Shown: positions 28,137 through 35,059, counted from the first letter of the stretch. The stretch is DNA of 64,000 nucleotides from Nitrososphaerota archaeon (GCA_021324115.1 JAJPJS010000025.1:1-64000), one strand, 5' to 3'. Notes: a model not told the origin generated them from the sequence alone. Translations and numbers: made by a program.

Positions 28137-28295
28137 TTAACGGCGAAGTTTGGTTCCATTCAGAGTTTGAGAGCCGAGTGTCCATCCAAACCTCTTGTAG
28201 ACTGCCTTGACATGCTTCAAAAGCTCTTCATAAGACATGACGTCTGACCCCTTCGAGTCGTTTCTCTCTTTCCTCTTTGCGTGCCTTGGCGACAT
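28137..28295 (-). CDS. Small basic hypothetical protein of the element
   Basis: A 52-residue protein from ATG 28295 (MSPRHAKRKERNDSKGSDVM and on), with a very basic N-terminus and a helical segment YEELLKHVKAVYKRFGW. A TATA-like CTATATAAGT on this strand (about 28318-28328) would start transcription close to the ATG. The divergent excisionase-like gene starts only 18 bp away, so the promoters overlap. It may be a DNA-binding regulator; no family recognised. Confidence 0.45.
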   Translation of the reverse strand: MSPRHAKRKERNDSKGSDVMSYEELLKHVKAVYKRFGWTLGSQTLNGTKLRR

Positions 28296-28312
28296 ATTGC
28301 TTTTAGTTATCA

Positions 28313-28486
28313 ATGAGTGACTTATATAGGTTATTGACAGTAAAACAGGCCGCACAGTGGCTTCAGGTCAACGAGGAGACCGTATGGAGATGGATCCGCA
28401 AGGGCAAGATGAAGGCTGTGAGGCTCCCCTCAGGGAGACTGAGAATCGAGGAGAGTGAAATAAGGAGGATGATTCCAAACGAATAA
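28313..28486 (+). CDS. Excisionase/MerR-type helix-turn-helix protein
   Basis: A 57-residue protein: LLTVKQAAQWLQVNEETVWR, then WIRKGKMKAVRLPSGRLRI and a short end. This is the compact HTH_17/excisionase fold, with the AAxxLxVxxxTVxRWIRxGxxxAxRxxxGxxRI pattern. In integrated elements such proteins bind attachment sites or the integrase promoter. It is divergent from a small basic gene 18 bp away and sits near the left end, opposite the integrase at the right end. It probably helps excision or controls the element's promoters. Confidence 0.8.
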   Translation: MSDLYRLLTVKQAAQWLQVNEETVWRWIRKGKMKAVRLPSGRLRIEESEIRRMIPNE

Positions 28487-28558
28487 AGTAATCATCGAAG
28501 CCATCATCTGGTCTGGGGTTCTGGTGCTTCTTCTGTTTCTTCTTCTGGTGGTCTTGGG

Positions 28559-28753
28559 TTGAAGTTCTATCAGGCGGCCGAGAAGGAGCTCAGGCCAGGC
28601 AGGCAGGTCCACCTGGTCACAAGGGCAGCAACGTACAGGGGAAAGGTTGAGCGCGTTGAAGAGGACTTCATCGTGATCAACAAGAGGGGGGCCAGGCTGT
28701 TTCTGAGTGATCAGATTGAGCTCATCGGATTCATCCTGGAGCCAGAAAAGTGA
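28559..28753 (+). CDS. Sm-like (LSm) fold candidate, 64 residues
   Basis: A 64-residue protein starting at TTG 28559. The pattern GRQVHLVTRAATYRGKVERV, then EEDFIVINKRGARLFLSDQI and ELIGFIL resembles the five-strand Sm1/Sm2 barrel of LSm proteins (V.L..R....G.V..V..DFI.I...G...FL.D.IELI). Homology is inferred from pattern only. A preceding open frame with a hydrophobic stretch ends at TGA 28560-28562, overlapping this start. A poly-T run (28763-28768) follows the gene. Confidence 0.5.
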   Translation: MKFYQAAEKELRPGRQVHLVTRAATYRGKVERVEEDFIVINKRGARLFLSDQIELIGFILEPEK

Positions 28754-28773
28754 ATTTCCCGCTTTTTTCTCAT

Positions 28774-28920
28774 GTGAAGTGCCTTTGCAGGCAGTGTTTT
28801 TCCGAGTTTGAAGAGTGGGTATGCATTCATGGGAGCCTACAAATTTGGTATTGTCGGGAATGTCTATATCAGGATTCCCAGACATGCATACTGAAGAGCG
28901 CTCTCGCTGAAACGAATTAA
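28774..28920 (+). CDS. 48-residue zinc-finger miniprotein
   Basis: From GTG 28774: MKCLCRQCFSEFEEW, VCIHGSLQIWYCRECLYQD and a short tail, 48 residues. Cys at 3, 5, 8, 17, 27, 30 and 38 plus His 19 can make one or two zinc sites; the CRQC and CREC pairs look like a zinc ribbon. The T-rich TTTCCCGCTTTTTTC just upstream may be the terminator of the previous gene. No family recognised; a nucleic-acid or protein-binding role is likely for such an element-borne finger. Confidence 0.6.
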   Translation: MKCLCRQCFSEFEEWVCIHGSLQIWYCRECLYQDSQTCILKSALAETN

Positions 28921-28950
28921 ATGATGTACCGTCAAGGTGTTCCTGTCTGT

Positions 28951-29451
28951 CTATTCTCTGCCGCCACCGCCCCAGCCAATCAGGATTACGATGACCAGGC
29001 CAAGGATTGCCAGAAGAGGAACCAGAATCAACAGTCCAAACAGACTATTGATCTGAGTGAAGAATGAATTGAGTTGCTGAGCAACCTGTGGACTTGAATT
29101 CGTAAGTGACTGATTCAGTCCACCCGATGTGTTGTACACACCGACGAAGTAGCCCCAGGCAAGGAATACAGTGATGATGACCATGATCACTACGAAGGCG
29201 CCAACGACGGCAGGTACAATCGCCACCGCACGTCGTTTCTGTCCCTTTGTCCACAGTGAGCTGATCAGAGTCATTCTTTCAGCATTCTTCGCCTGGAATT
29301 CCTCGATGAAGAGAGCGAAGGCCGAATAGGCTCGGCTCACTTCGTTGACTGACTTGATGAACATTGAAGCAAGGACAGCCATGACTACCTTGGCATTCGT
29401 CATCCCGATGACCGAGAAAATGGCGGGATTGATGCTTCTTTGGGAATACAT
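28951..29451 (-). CDS. Membrane protein of the element, 166 residues
   Basis: A protein with two strong membrane helices (about 76-104 and 138-160), a shorter hydrophobic segment near 20-32, and a Ser/Asn/Gln-rich loop NTSGGLNQSLTNSSPQVAQQ between the strong helices that is probably extracellular. The C-terminus is Gly-rich (GWGGGGRE). A TATA-like CTTTTATCC (about 29457-29465) is so close to 29451 that the true start may be the internal Met at 29403. It may be an envelope or conjugation-type component, or an exclusion protein; not recognised. Confidence 0.6.
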   Translation of the reverse strand: MYSQRSINPAIFSVIGMTNAKVVMAVLASMFIKSVNEVSRAYSAFALFIEEFQAKNAERMTLISSLWTKGQKRRAVAIVPAVVGAFVVIMVIITVFLAWGYFVGVYNTSGGLNQSLTNSSPQVAQQLNSFFTQINSLFGLLILVPLLAILGLVIVILIGWGGGGRE

Positions 29452-29549
29452 CGAAGGATAAAAGCGGGGAGTATCAGCGTCAGAACAAATTCCTCGATTC
29501 GTAGGGCCAACAAGGCGCCAGTCAAGAAACCTTAATTTTATGTCAATTC

Positions 29550-29738
29550 ATGTCACGTGTTGTGAATATAGACCTTTCTGTGGCCTCTTTAAGCATAGGG
29601 CTCGTCATGGTTATGTGGGGGTTCGATAAAATGCATATCTTCGACAAACATCCGCGTTGGGGAAAATGTATTGGGCTAATTTATCTTCTTGTGGGGGTAT
29701 TTTGGATATTTATCACTGTCCTCATATTGCTCATTTAG
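29550..29738 (+). CDS. Two-helix membrane miniprotein
   Basis: A 62-residue protein with two membrane helices (about 11-26 and 39-61) joined by a basic hinge FDKMHIFDKHPRWGK. It is divergent from the 166-residue membrane protein. Archaeal viruses and plasmids often carry such proteins, but there is no specific match. Confidence 0.5.
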   Translation: MSRVVNIDLSVASLSIGLVMVMWGFDKMHIFDKHPRWGKCIGLIYLLVGVFWIFITVLILLI

Positions 29739-29849
29739 AACATCGACCAAAAAGTTAGTAGAACCTGAACGTCGTCTCAACGGTTCTAACGCATTAAATA
29801 TCATGCAGGGCCCTCCTCCCTTCTCTTTTGCTTATCGCTTTTTATTCTC

Positions 29850-30218
29850 GTGAAGTGCCCTGTTTGCGGCGTCGAATACGAAGCATTTCAGGATGCTGTC
29901 CTTGAGCGGTGCTTTGTGTGCGGGCATGACATCTATGAGGATATGAAACCACCAAGGTGCAAGATTGAGGACTTTATCGAAAAGATGATCTCCACCGGGT
30001 ACAAACGGATCAATTCAAAGCTCGTGAAGCGGTACATCCTCCTCGAATCAAGGAAAACCCATGCGTGCCACATCAAGAAATGGGGCAAAGTCCCCTGGCT
30101 GATCGGACAGACGCTTCAACGCCTTGCCAGTGAAGCAAGGTTAGTCCTGCTCGAAGAGGATTATTCAGTTTCGCACAGGAACGTCTATGTCATCCCTTCG
30201 ATCAGCCGGGAATTATAG
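29850..30218 (+). CDS. Zinc-ribbon protein of the element, 122 residues
   Basis: From GTG 29850. An N-terminal zinc ribbon (CPVCGVEYEAF, then CFVCGHDIY; Cys pairs at about 3/6 and 21/24) is followed by a helical domain with PPRCKIEDFIEKMISTGYKRINSKLVKRYILLESR and a C-terminal basic part. The second half resembles a winged helix but is not a confident match. It is followed by a 420-bp non-coding stretch and then the large AAA+ gene. Confidence 0.6.
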   Translation: MKCPVCGVEYEAFQDAVLERCFVCGHDIYEDMKPPRCKIEDFIEKMISTGYKRINSKLVKRYILLESRKTHACHIKKWGKVPWLIGQTLQRLASEARLVLLEEDYSVSHRNVYVIPSISREL

Positions 30219-30638
30219 CTGCCCACTATAAAAACGGGCCCCGAAGGTCCACGCCGCCCCCTCCACTTTTCCCGCTCTTTGACGTGTTTCATTGTTTCAT
30301 CTTGCTAATCGACTACTGAATAAATGACAGAACGAAAACACCGACCGTACCACAAACTGTCATCAAAAAGAGCCATGAGGATGCTACACTTCTGCGTTTA
30401 AACGGAACACCGAGACGCATGAATCAGAACCATGAAACGAAAGATGTAACGGTGAAACAGCAGGGGCACTGAAAATAAAATGCATTTTCAGAAGCCTGAA
30501 ATGAAAAACATCAGTTTGTTCTTGCATACTTCAAAAATCGTTGAGGAGTATGCCGGTTTTGGTCGTTAAATCTCTTGGTTAATGTAGAAATCCCCAACCG
30601 GCTCCTCTTTTAGGTATGAAAATAAAAACGAACAACAC
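30219..30638. other. Non-coding stretch upstream of the element's AAA+ gene; possible origin region
   Basis: No gene seen. Structures present: GTTTCATTGTTTCAT (30286-30300); a perfect 8-bp inverted repeat CTGAAAAT/ATTTTCAG (30469-30476 and 30484-30491); an imperfect inverted repeat with arms GAGGAG..CCGGTT..GG (30543-30562) and CCAACCGGCTCCTC (30594-30607), loop of about 31 nt, ending 31 bp before the AAA+ start; and A-rich runs between. This is what a replication origin or strong operator region would look like, without proof of either. Confidence 0.45.
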
Positions 30639-32486
30639 ATGGAGGTCGTCGCCCTGACCTCGGAAAGTAAAAGCGGGATTGTCGGGCAACCGCTGACAGA
30701 GCTTCTCGATTTCGACGAACTAACTGTCAAGGCAGATCGAGACCTTCTCGCTCAGCTAAACATTGTAGCCTTCTCTGCATATACCCTTTCACCATTAAAC
30801 GCAAGACTGGTAGATCTGCCGGGAACCGGCAAAACCTACGCAATCGTAGAGGCATTGAAAAAATTTCCGGATGGTGATGTAATCTACATGTCATATGCTT
30901 CGCCCACTGCATTTTTCCATGAAGTAGGCGAAGCCCTCGCACCAGATGGGAGCCCTCTTGCAGATGCTATTGAGGAACTTTACGAGGAATTGAACGAAGC
31001 AAAAAGAAGTAAAAACCTCACAAGAGCAAGGGAAATCAAAGAACAAATTAAGGAAATGAAAAGAAATAGTTACATCCTGCTCGACCTGTCTAACAAAATT
31101 CTGGTATTTCTTGATGTGAAGGGGTTTCAGTTATTTGAGAATTTGAAGGATAAGCTTAGTCATGATAAGTGGGAAACCGAGGTAAGGATCACAGACAAAG
31201 AATTGAACGTCCCTCACCTGAGGATTCGGGGGTGGCCATGCGTAATTGTCGCCTCAGCAGCCACTGACCTGGAGATGAGGAGGCAATTTGAGGAGCTCAC
31301 GCAACGATTTTTGGACTTAAACGTTACAGTCGGGAAGGACAAATATCTGCAAGCGAACAAAGTCTCCGCCGACAGGCGAGGATTGCCGCCGGAAATCTTT
31401 GATGACCTGTACAATCAGAAGCAACTCAACTATGTCAAGGGCCTCGTTGAAGAAATAAAAGCTGACATCCTTAGGATAAGGCAGAACCTTCTGTGGAAAG
31501 GATACAAGCCAGACGGCGGAAGAAGCCTTGTTTACAACCCCTACCGTCAAGAACTGGCCACCTTATTCACACTGGATACCCCGGAGACTATGCGGTATTT
31601 CAATCAATTTTTGGAATTTGCTTCGGTCATTACCCTGGTAAATCAAAATGAGAGGGAATTTGTACAGGTCGGCCCGGACCCCTATGCGAGATATCCGGTT
31701 GTCAGCATAGAGGACCTGGAACTCGCATCAAAGCTCTTGCAATCACACCTCACGGTAAAACTCACTAAACGGGCGAGGGCCTGCTTTCAGCAGGTGGTCA
31801 TTCCAGCGTGGAAAATTATGAAGGAGGCGACACCAAAACAATCAAAGATACAGGATGGGAACGAAAAAGGAACTATTTCCGAGCCCGAGTTAACACCGAC
31901 GGATTGCTTAAAATATTTCAAGGAACACAGGGAGAAAATAACAGACCTACCGTCTCTTTCAAAATCTCATCTGACTGAGTATCTTCAAGCGATGGAAGCA
32001 AGGGGTCTAATCACGCTTTCGAGCTCTCAGATTGACAGACGACAGACAGTGATCACGGTTATAACGGATAAGATAGAGGAATTAGTTCCAAAGGATATCA
32101 TCGGAACTAAACGGGAACAAATTTTGGAGGCTGCACGAAACGACCAGGCCAATTTGGCAAAATTAGTTCCAGTTTTGCCGGTTTTTACAGATAGAAATGC
32201 AGCTCACAATAGTGATAATAGTGTAAAAGGGGGTAAAACTGGAACTAATTTCCAACTAAATGAAACAAATAGTTCCGAAATAGTTCCGAAAAGTTCCATT
32301 GGAACTAACAGGCAAACAGGCCAGGAGACTAAGCATACTGATGACAGGTCAGGGCCCAAGTCCGAGGATGAAGAACCTCTTCCATATCGCTGCGAAGAGC
32401 ACCACCTTGAAACCGATTCCTTTGCTGTCTTCAATCTGCACCTGAACCAATTCCACAGACAGGCCGGAATAGAGAAGGAGGCATAG
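30639..32486 (+). CDS. AAA+ ATPase with winged helix and C-terminal zinc finger; putative replication protein
   Basis: A 615-residue protein, the largest of the element. The Walker A motif is DLPGTGKTYAI (about residues 59-69), a Walker B-like strand KILVFLD follows a charged helical insertion at about 147-153, and VIVASAATD (about 200) looks like sensor 1. A winged-helix-like region (about 425-475, SKSHLTEYLQAMEARGLITL) precedes a low-complexity linker and a C2H2-type finger CEEHHL..FAVFNLHLNQFH near the end. ATPase plus winged helix suggests a replication initiator or helicase; family not identified. DNA coding the linker holds repeated TAGTTCC motifs. Confidence 0.7.
   Translation: MEVVALTSESKSGIVGQPLTELLDFDELTVKADRDLLAQLNIVAFSAYTLSPLNARLVDLPGTGKTYAIVEALKKFPDGDVIYMSYASPTAFFHEVGEALAPDGSPLADAIEELYEELNEAKRSKNLTRAREIKEQIKEMKRNSYILLDLSNKILVFLDVKGFQLFENLKDKLSHDKWETEVRITDKELNVPHLRIRGWPCVIVASAATDLEMRRQFEELTQRFLDLNVTVGKDKYLQANKVSADRRGLPPEIFDDLYNQKQLNYVKGLVEEIKADILRIRQNLLWKGYKPDGGRSLVYNPYRQELATLFTLDTPETMRYFNQFLEFASVITLVNQNEREFVQVGPDPYARYPVVSIEDLELASKLLQSHLTVKLTKRARACFQQVVIPAWKIMKEATPKQSKIQDGNEKGTISEPELTPTDCLKYFKEHREKITDLPSLSKSHLTEYLQAMEARGLITLSSSQIDRRQTVITVITDKIEELVPKDIIGTKREQILEAARNDQANLAKLVPVLPVFTDRNAAHNSDNSVKGGKTGTNFQLNETNSSEIVPKSSIGTNRQTGQETKHTDDRSGPKSEDEEPLPYRCEEHHLETDSFAVFNLHLNQFHRQAGIEKEA
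31869..32308. repeat. Iteron-like TAGTTCC/GGAACTA cluster inside the AAA+ gene
   Basis: Forward TAGTTCC at 32083, 32164, 32270 and 32281 with a variant AAGTTCC at 32291; reverse GGAACTA at 31869, 32103, 32241 and 32301. The last part is tightly spaced: starts at 32270, 32281 and 32291 are 11 and 10 bp apart (one helical turn), and AGTTCC-ATT-GGAACT is a perfect palindrome. The protein segment encoded here is low-complexity, so the DNA is free to carry a second signal. Confidence 0.65.
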
Positions 32487-32488
32487 CG

Positions 32489-32575
32489 TTGATCGTAGAG
32501 ATCCATGCCGAAGATCAGCTGGAGGATGGAATGCAGCATTTCCTGTGCGACGACTGCTGGGGGACAAAAATATGA
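32489..32575 (+). CDS. 28-residue miniprotein coupled between two element genes
   Basis: TTG 32489 starts 2 bp after the AAA+ stop; the frame encodes MIVEIHAEDQLEDGMQHFLC and then DDCWGTKI, and its TGA overlaps the next ATG (ATGA at 32572-32575). An LCDDCW pair could bind metal together with a partner. The exact fit between two coupled genes argues for translation, though a short leader that only passes ribosomes on is possible. Confidence 0.45.
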   Translation: MIVEIHAEDQLEDGMQHFLCDDCWGTKI

Positions 32576-32793
32576 CTCTTCAACTGACTTGGTGGGGTAA
32601 GGATCCCCCAGGTGTCAAAGTCGCCAAGTGCGATGTATGCGGTGCCCCGTCAGCACACTGCCAGCCTCTTGTCTTTGTTCAGACCAGGAACACCATCGTG
32701 ATCTACTGGTTGTGCTGGCGATGTCTTAGGGCGCAGTCGGAAGCATTGCTCGAAGCCGAGAGACGGCGGTCATTTGGGGAGGACCTAAAATGA
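32572..32793 (+). CDS. Zinc-binding protein of the element, 73 residues
   Basis: From ATG 32572: MTLQLTWWGKDPPGVKV, then CDVCGAPSAHC, an aromatic strand and LCWRCLRAQ, then a charged helix. Cys pairs at about 20/23 and 53/56 make a zinc ribbon-type site. It overlaps its upstream miniprotein and its downstream neighbour by ATGA, so it belongs to a coupled operon following the AAA+ gene. Function unknown. Confidence 0.6.
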   Translation: MTLQLTWWGKDPPGVKVAKCDVCGAPSAHCQPLVFVQTRNTIVIYWLCWRCLRAQSEALLEAERRRSFGEDLK

Positions 32794-33497
32794 CAGCAGA
32801 GACCCTTTTGACGCCGGAGAACCATGGTTCCCCAGCAACAAAATATCCCCGTCTGGCAGGCCGGACCCAGGGCGCAGTGTTCAGGTGGATCTACCACCAT
32901 CCGGATTCGACGCTTAAGGAGGCAGCAAAGGCCCTCGGAATCACTCATAACTCTGCGAAGCTGGCAATATCCAGACTCCGCCGGAGACCAGAGTTTCAGC
33001 ACCTCTGTCCTGAATGTCTGCATTTCTCTTTGTTTGAGTGCTGCCATAACTGCGGCTTTGAGCCCGGTTTCGATTCGCTTGGAATGGAGGGTCCTTCATT
33101 CATCTTCTCAACCATCGCAGAAGCCCGTTATCGGCTTCAATCAAATGGCGGACTTGGCAGTGATGTTGATTATTCCAGTCTGAGGCCGAAGTATGGAGCC
33201 AGAAACCTGCAGCATCTTGTGGACCATGGCCCTGAAGCCGACCGGACACTTGAGGACCTGAAGAGTTCTTTGTGGGAAGAATTGAAAGGTGAAATGTTAT
33301 CTGACAACTTGACAGACCTCGCCGCCCGAATACTTGAGGCTGAGCTCAACCGCATCCGGTTCTATTATCCTGAAGTTTTGAGGATGAAAGACTTCAAGCA
33401 CATGATGATCCGTGCCGTCCGGCAGCGAATGAGACAGCTGGCCGGTGTCAGAGTGTCCTTGTCTCCACCACAAACTTCAAAGGAGGTGATAACATAA
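32790..33497 (+). CDS. HTH plus zinc-ribbon protein of the element, 235 residues
   Basis: An N-terminal helix-turn-helix (STLKEAAKALGITHNSAKLAISRL, about residues 39-63) is followed at once by a zinc ribbon LCPECLHFSLFECCHNCGFE (about 71-91), then a linker and an all-helical C-terminal region (about 145-225). The order of DNA-binding and zinc-ribbon units recalls archaeal general factors, but the helical part lacks clear cyclin repeats, so it is not called a TFB. It probably regulates or helps replicate the element. Coupled by ATGA to the gene before it; the Hfq-like gene starts directly after its stop. Confidence 0.6.
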   Translation: MTAETLLTPENHGSPATKYPRLAGRTQGAVFRWIYHHPDSTLKEAAKALGITHNSAKLAISRLRRRPEFQHLCPECLHFSLFECCHNCGFEPGFDSLGMEGPSFIFSTIAEARYRLQSNGGLGSDVDYSSLRPKYGARNLQHLVDHGPEADRTLEDLKSSLWEELKGEMLSDNLTDLAARILEAELNRIRFYYPEVLRMKDFKHMMIRAVRQRMRQLAGVRVSLSPPQTSKEVIT

Positions 33498-33767
33498 ATG
33501 AAGAATGACCCGTTAAACCGTGACTTCAATTCGCTGAAGGCAGCGCTGGAGGGTAAGCAGCCAGTTAAACAGCAGCAGAAGCAGCCAAGGGAGCTCCTCC
33601 CTTCATGGACCGGCAGACAGGTCCAGCTGAAGATGCGGGATGGAACCTTGATAACAGGGCTGCTTCAATCAGTTTCAAACTATGAGGCACTTATCCAGAC
33701 GAATGAGGGGCACGCCCTTGTGATGAAGCATGCGATTGACGAAATCAAGGAGGTGGGCGGTGAATGA
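33498..33767 (+). CDS. Hfq/LSm-like protein of the element
   Basis: An 89-residue protein. After a Gln/Lys-rich N-terminal arm (KQQQKQPREL) the core reads WTGRQVQLKMRDGTLITGLL, then QSVSNYEALIQTNEGHALVM and KHAIDEIKEV. The spacing of the dG.l.G.l..vs.yE strand and the C-terminal v.KHAI..I strand is that of Sm1 and Sm2; KHAI is a hallmark of bacterial Hfq Sm2. Sm proteins form RNA-binding rings. It starts immediately after the HTH-zinc protein and overlaps the next small gene by ATGA. Homology is pattern-based. Confidence 0.6.
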   Translation: MKNDPLNRDFNSLKAALEGKQPVKQQQKQPRELLPSWTGRQVQLKMRDGTLITGLLQSVSNYEALIQTNEGHALVMKHAIDEIKEVGGE

Positions 33768-33913
33768 AAGGAAAGGAAACAAACGACGGGACTATCGAAG
33801 TCCGCAGGAGCGAGCTCGAGCAGCTTCTCGAGGAAGTCAGGGCTCTGATGAAGGCGTATTCTGTGAGAGAAGCCTCTCCAAGGTCGCTTCAATCTTCTCA
33901 AGCCTCTGCCTGA
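33764..33913 (+). CDS. 49-residue coiled-coil miniprotein overlapping the integrase 3' end
   Basis: ATG 33764 overlaps the stop of the Hfq-like gene (ATGA). The product, MKGKETNDGTIEVRRSELEQ and on for 49 residues, has a short heptad-like helix SELEQLLEEVRALMKAYSV and a Ser-rich tail. Its last 77 bp are antisense to the end of the integrase gene. Translational coupling supports that it is real. Function unknown; a partner or oligomerisation peptide is possible. Confidence 0.5.
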   Translation: MKGKETNDGTIEVRRSELEQLLEEVRALMKAYSVREASPRSLQSSQASA

Positions 33914-35021
33914 TTTCATCTTCTACCTGAATCGCCACCTGCCTGTCAAGTATGAGACCGCATTTTTCGCACCTTGGTGAAGCGGGACCATTTCTGAAAC
34001 CACACCTCGGACATTCACGCAGCCGCATGGTCTTTGTTTCGGGCTCTTCGTCCGACTTTGCCAGCCCGTGTATCTGGAGGATGTTCTGATCAAGGTCCCG
34101 TCCTGACCAGTGAACGTATCTGCGGGACATCCGAGAGCCAAGGGTCCAGCCAGCAAACAGCTCCAGCTTCGATTCTGTCAGTTTGTCAGCCATGTTTGTC
34201 AATTGAGAGTGACGAAACAGGTAAGGCCATGCGTCCTTCGACAGCCCTGCGGACTTGGCGATATTCTTGATCAGCAGCCTGAAATGATTGTATGAGAGAA
34301 GTCGTCCTCTGTGTCCTGTATCCAGGGCACACCAAAGGGGCGCGTTCATGTCTGACTTCATTGGATGTTCATTCAGCCACCTGAGCAGCGGCCGGTATGA
34401 AGCAACGAGGGGAATCCGCTTCTGCCCCGTTTTGCCTCTCGTGGAGATCACGCAGTAGTTATCCAGGAATTGGACAGATCCAACGGTCATGTTCAGCATT
34501 TCGCCGGGCCGGAATCCGCCTTCATACAGAACAGAAATCAGGGCTTCGTCTCTCGGCGTCCTTGCGGACTTTAACATTTTGATAACATCTTCTGCATTCA
34601 GAAGCCTGTCAGAGGTCACCCTGGCCTCTTTCGATGCCTTCGACTCGGAGAAGTTGATTCTTATCCACGCAACCTCAGGAGGGAAGGGTGTATCACGTGA
34701 AGTATTCCCATATTTGAGAAACTGAAACAGCTTCCTGGTCACAAGGCGGTAGGCGGCCTTCGTCGGTTCTCTCAAAGGTGACGAATTTATCGAAGCAATG
34801 AATGAGACGATATCCTCTTTCGTGGCCTTTGAAACGTCAAGGCTGGAAAGAATCTTCGGAAGGCAGTTTGCGTACTTGATCACCCCAAGGTTCGACAATC
34901 CTTTGGCCTGCAGGTGTTCCAGGAATCTGACACCCAGGTCTCCGTTGGGATACCCCAGCAGTCTGTTCCTATGCCAGGCAAGCGTCCTGTCCGTGTTGTA
35001 TATGTCCCTGAACGACGTCAT
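33837..35021 (-). CDS. int: Tyrosine recombinase (integrase) with C-terminal zinc ribbon
   Basis: A 394-residue site-specific recombinase. A SAM-like core-binding domain (about 25-120) precedes a catalytic domain with Arg in GGFRPGEML, Lys in TRGKTGQKRI, YLFRHSQLT with the second Arg and His, and the Tyr nucleophile in SRRYVHWSG. The position of the usual first His of the HxxR box is Tyr. The C-terminal extension has a zinc ribbon CPRCGFRNGP..CEKCGLIL and a coiled coil. The gene is unsplit and reads away from tRNA-Cys 41 bp away, whose 3' end is the target site. Confidence 0.92.
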   Translation of the reverse strand: MTSFRDIYNTDRTLAWHRNRLLGYPNGDLGVRFLEHLQAKGLSNLGVIKYANCLPKILSSLDVSKATKEDIVSFIASINSSPLREPTKAAYRLVTRKLFQFLKYGNTSRDTPFPPEVAWIRINFSESKASKEARVTSDRLLNAEDVIKMLKSARTPRDEALISVLYEGGFRPGEMLNMTVGSVQFLDNYCVISTRGKTGQKRIPLVASYRPLLRWLNEHPMKSDMNAPLWCALDTGHRGRLLSYNHFRLLIKNIAKSAGLSKDAWPYLFRHSQLTNMADKLTESKLELFAGWTLGSRMSRRYVHWSGRDLDQNILQIHGLAKSDEEPETKTMRLRECPRCGFRNGPASPRCEKCGLILDRQVAIQVEDEIRQRLEKIEATLERLLSQNTPSSEP

Positions 35022-35059
35022 TCTGTCTTTTAAAAGCAGAGTTTAGCACCCGAACATTA

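Noticed and set aside
27911-28159. 82-residue minus-strand frame at the left end of the element
   Set aside because: It overlaps the more plausible basic protein at 28137-28295, shows no protein-like pattern and has no promoter signal.
28473-28562. Hydrophobic open frame (IIWSGVLVLLLFLLLVVLG) ending in a TGA that overlaps the LSm-like start
   Set aside because: It looks like a membrane miniprotein and the overlap is tempting, but there is no ATG, GTG or TTG at a useful place upstream of the hydrophobic stretch.
32790-33497. A TFB call for the HTH-zinc-ribbon protein
   Set aside because: The ribbon is internal, not N-terminal, and no pair of cyclin-like repeats is visible.
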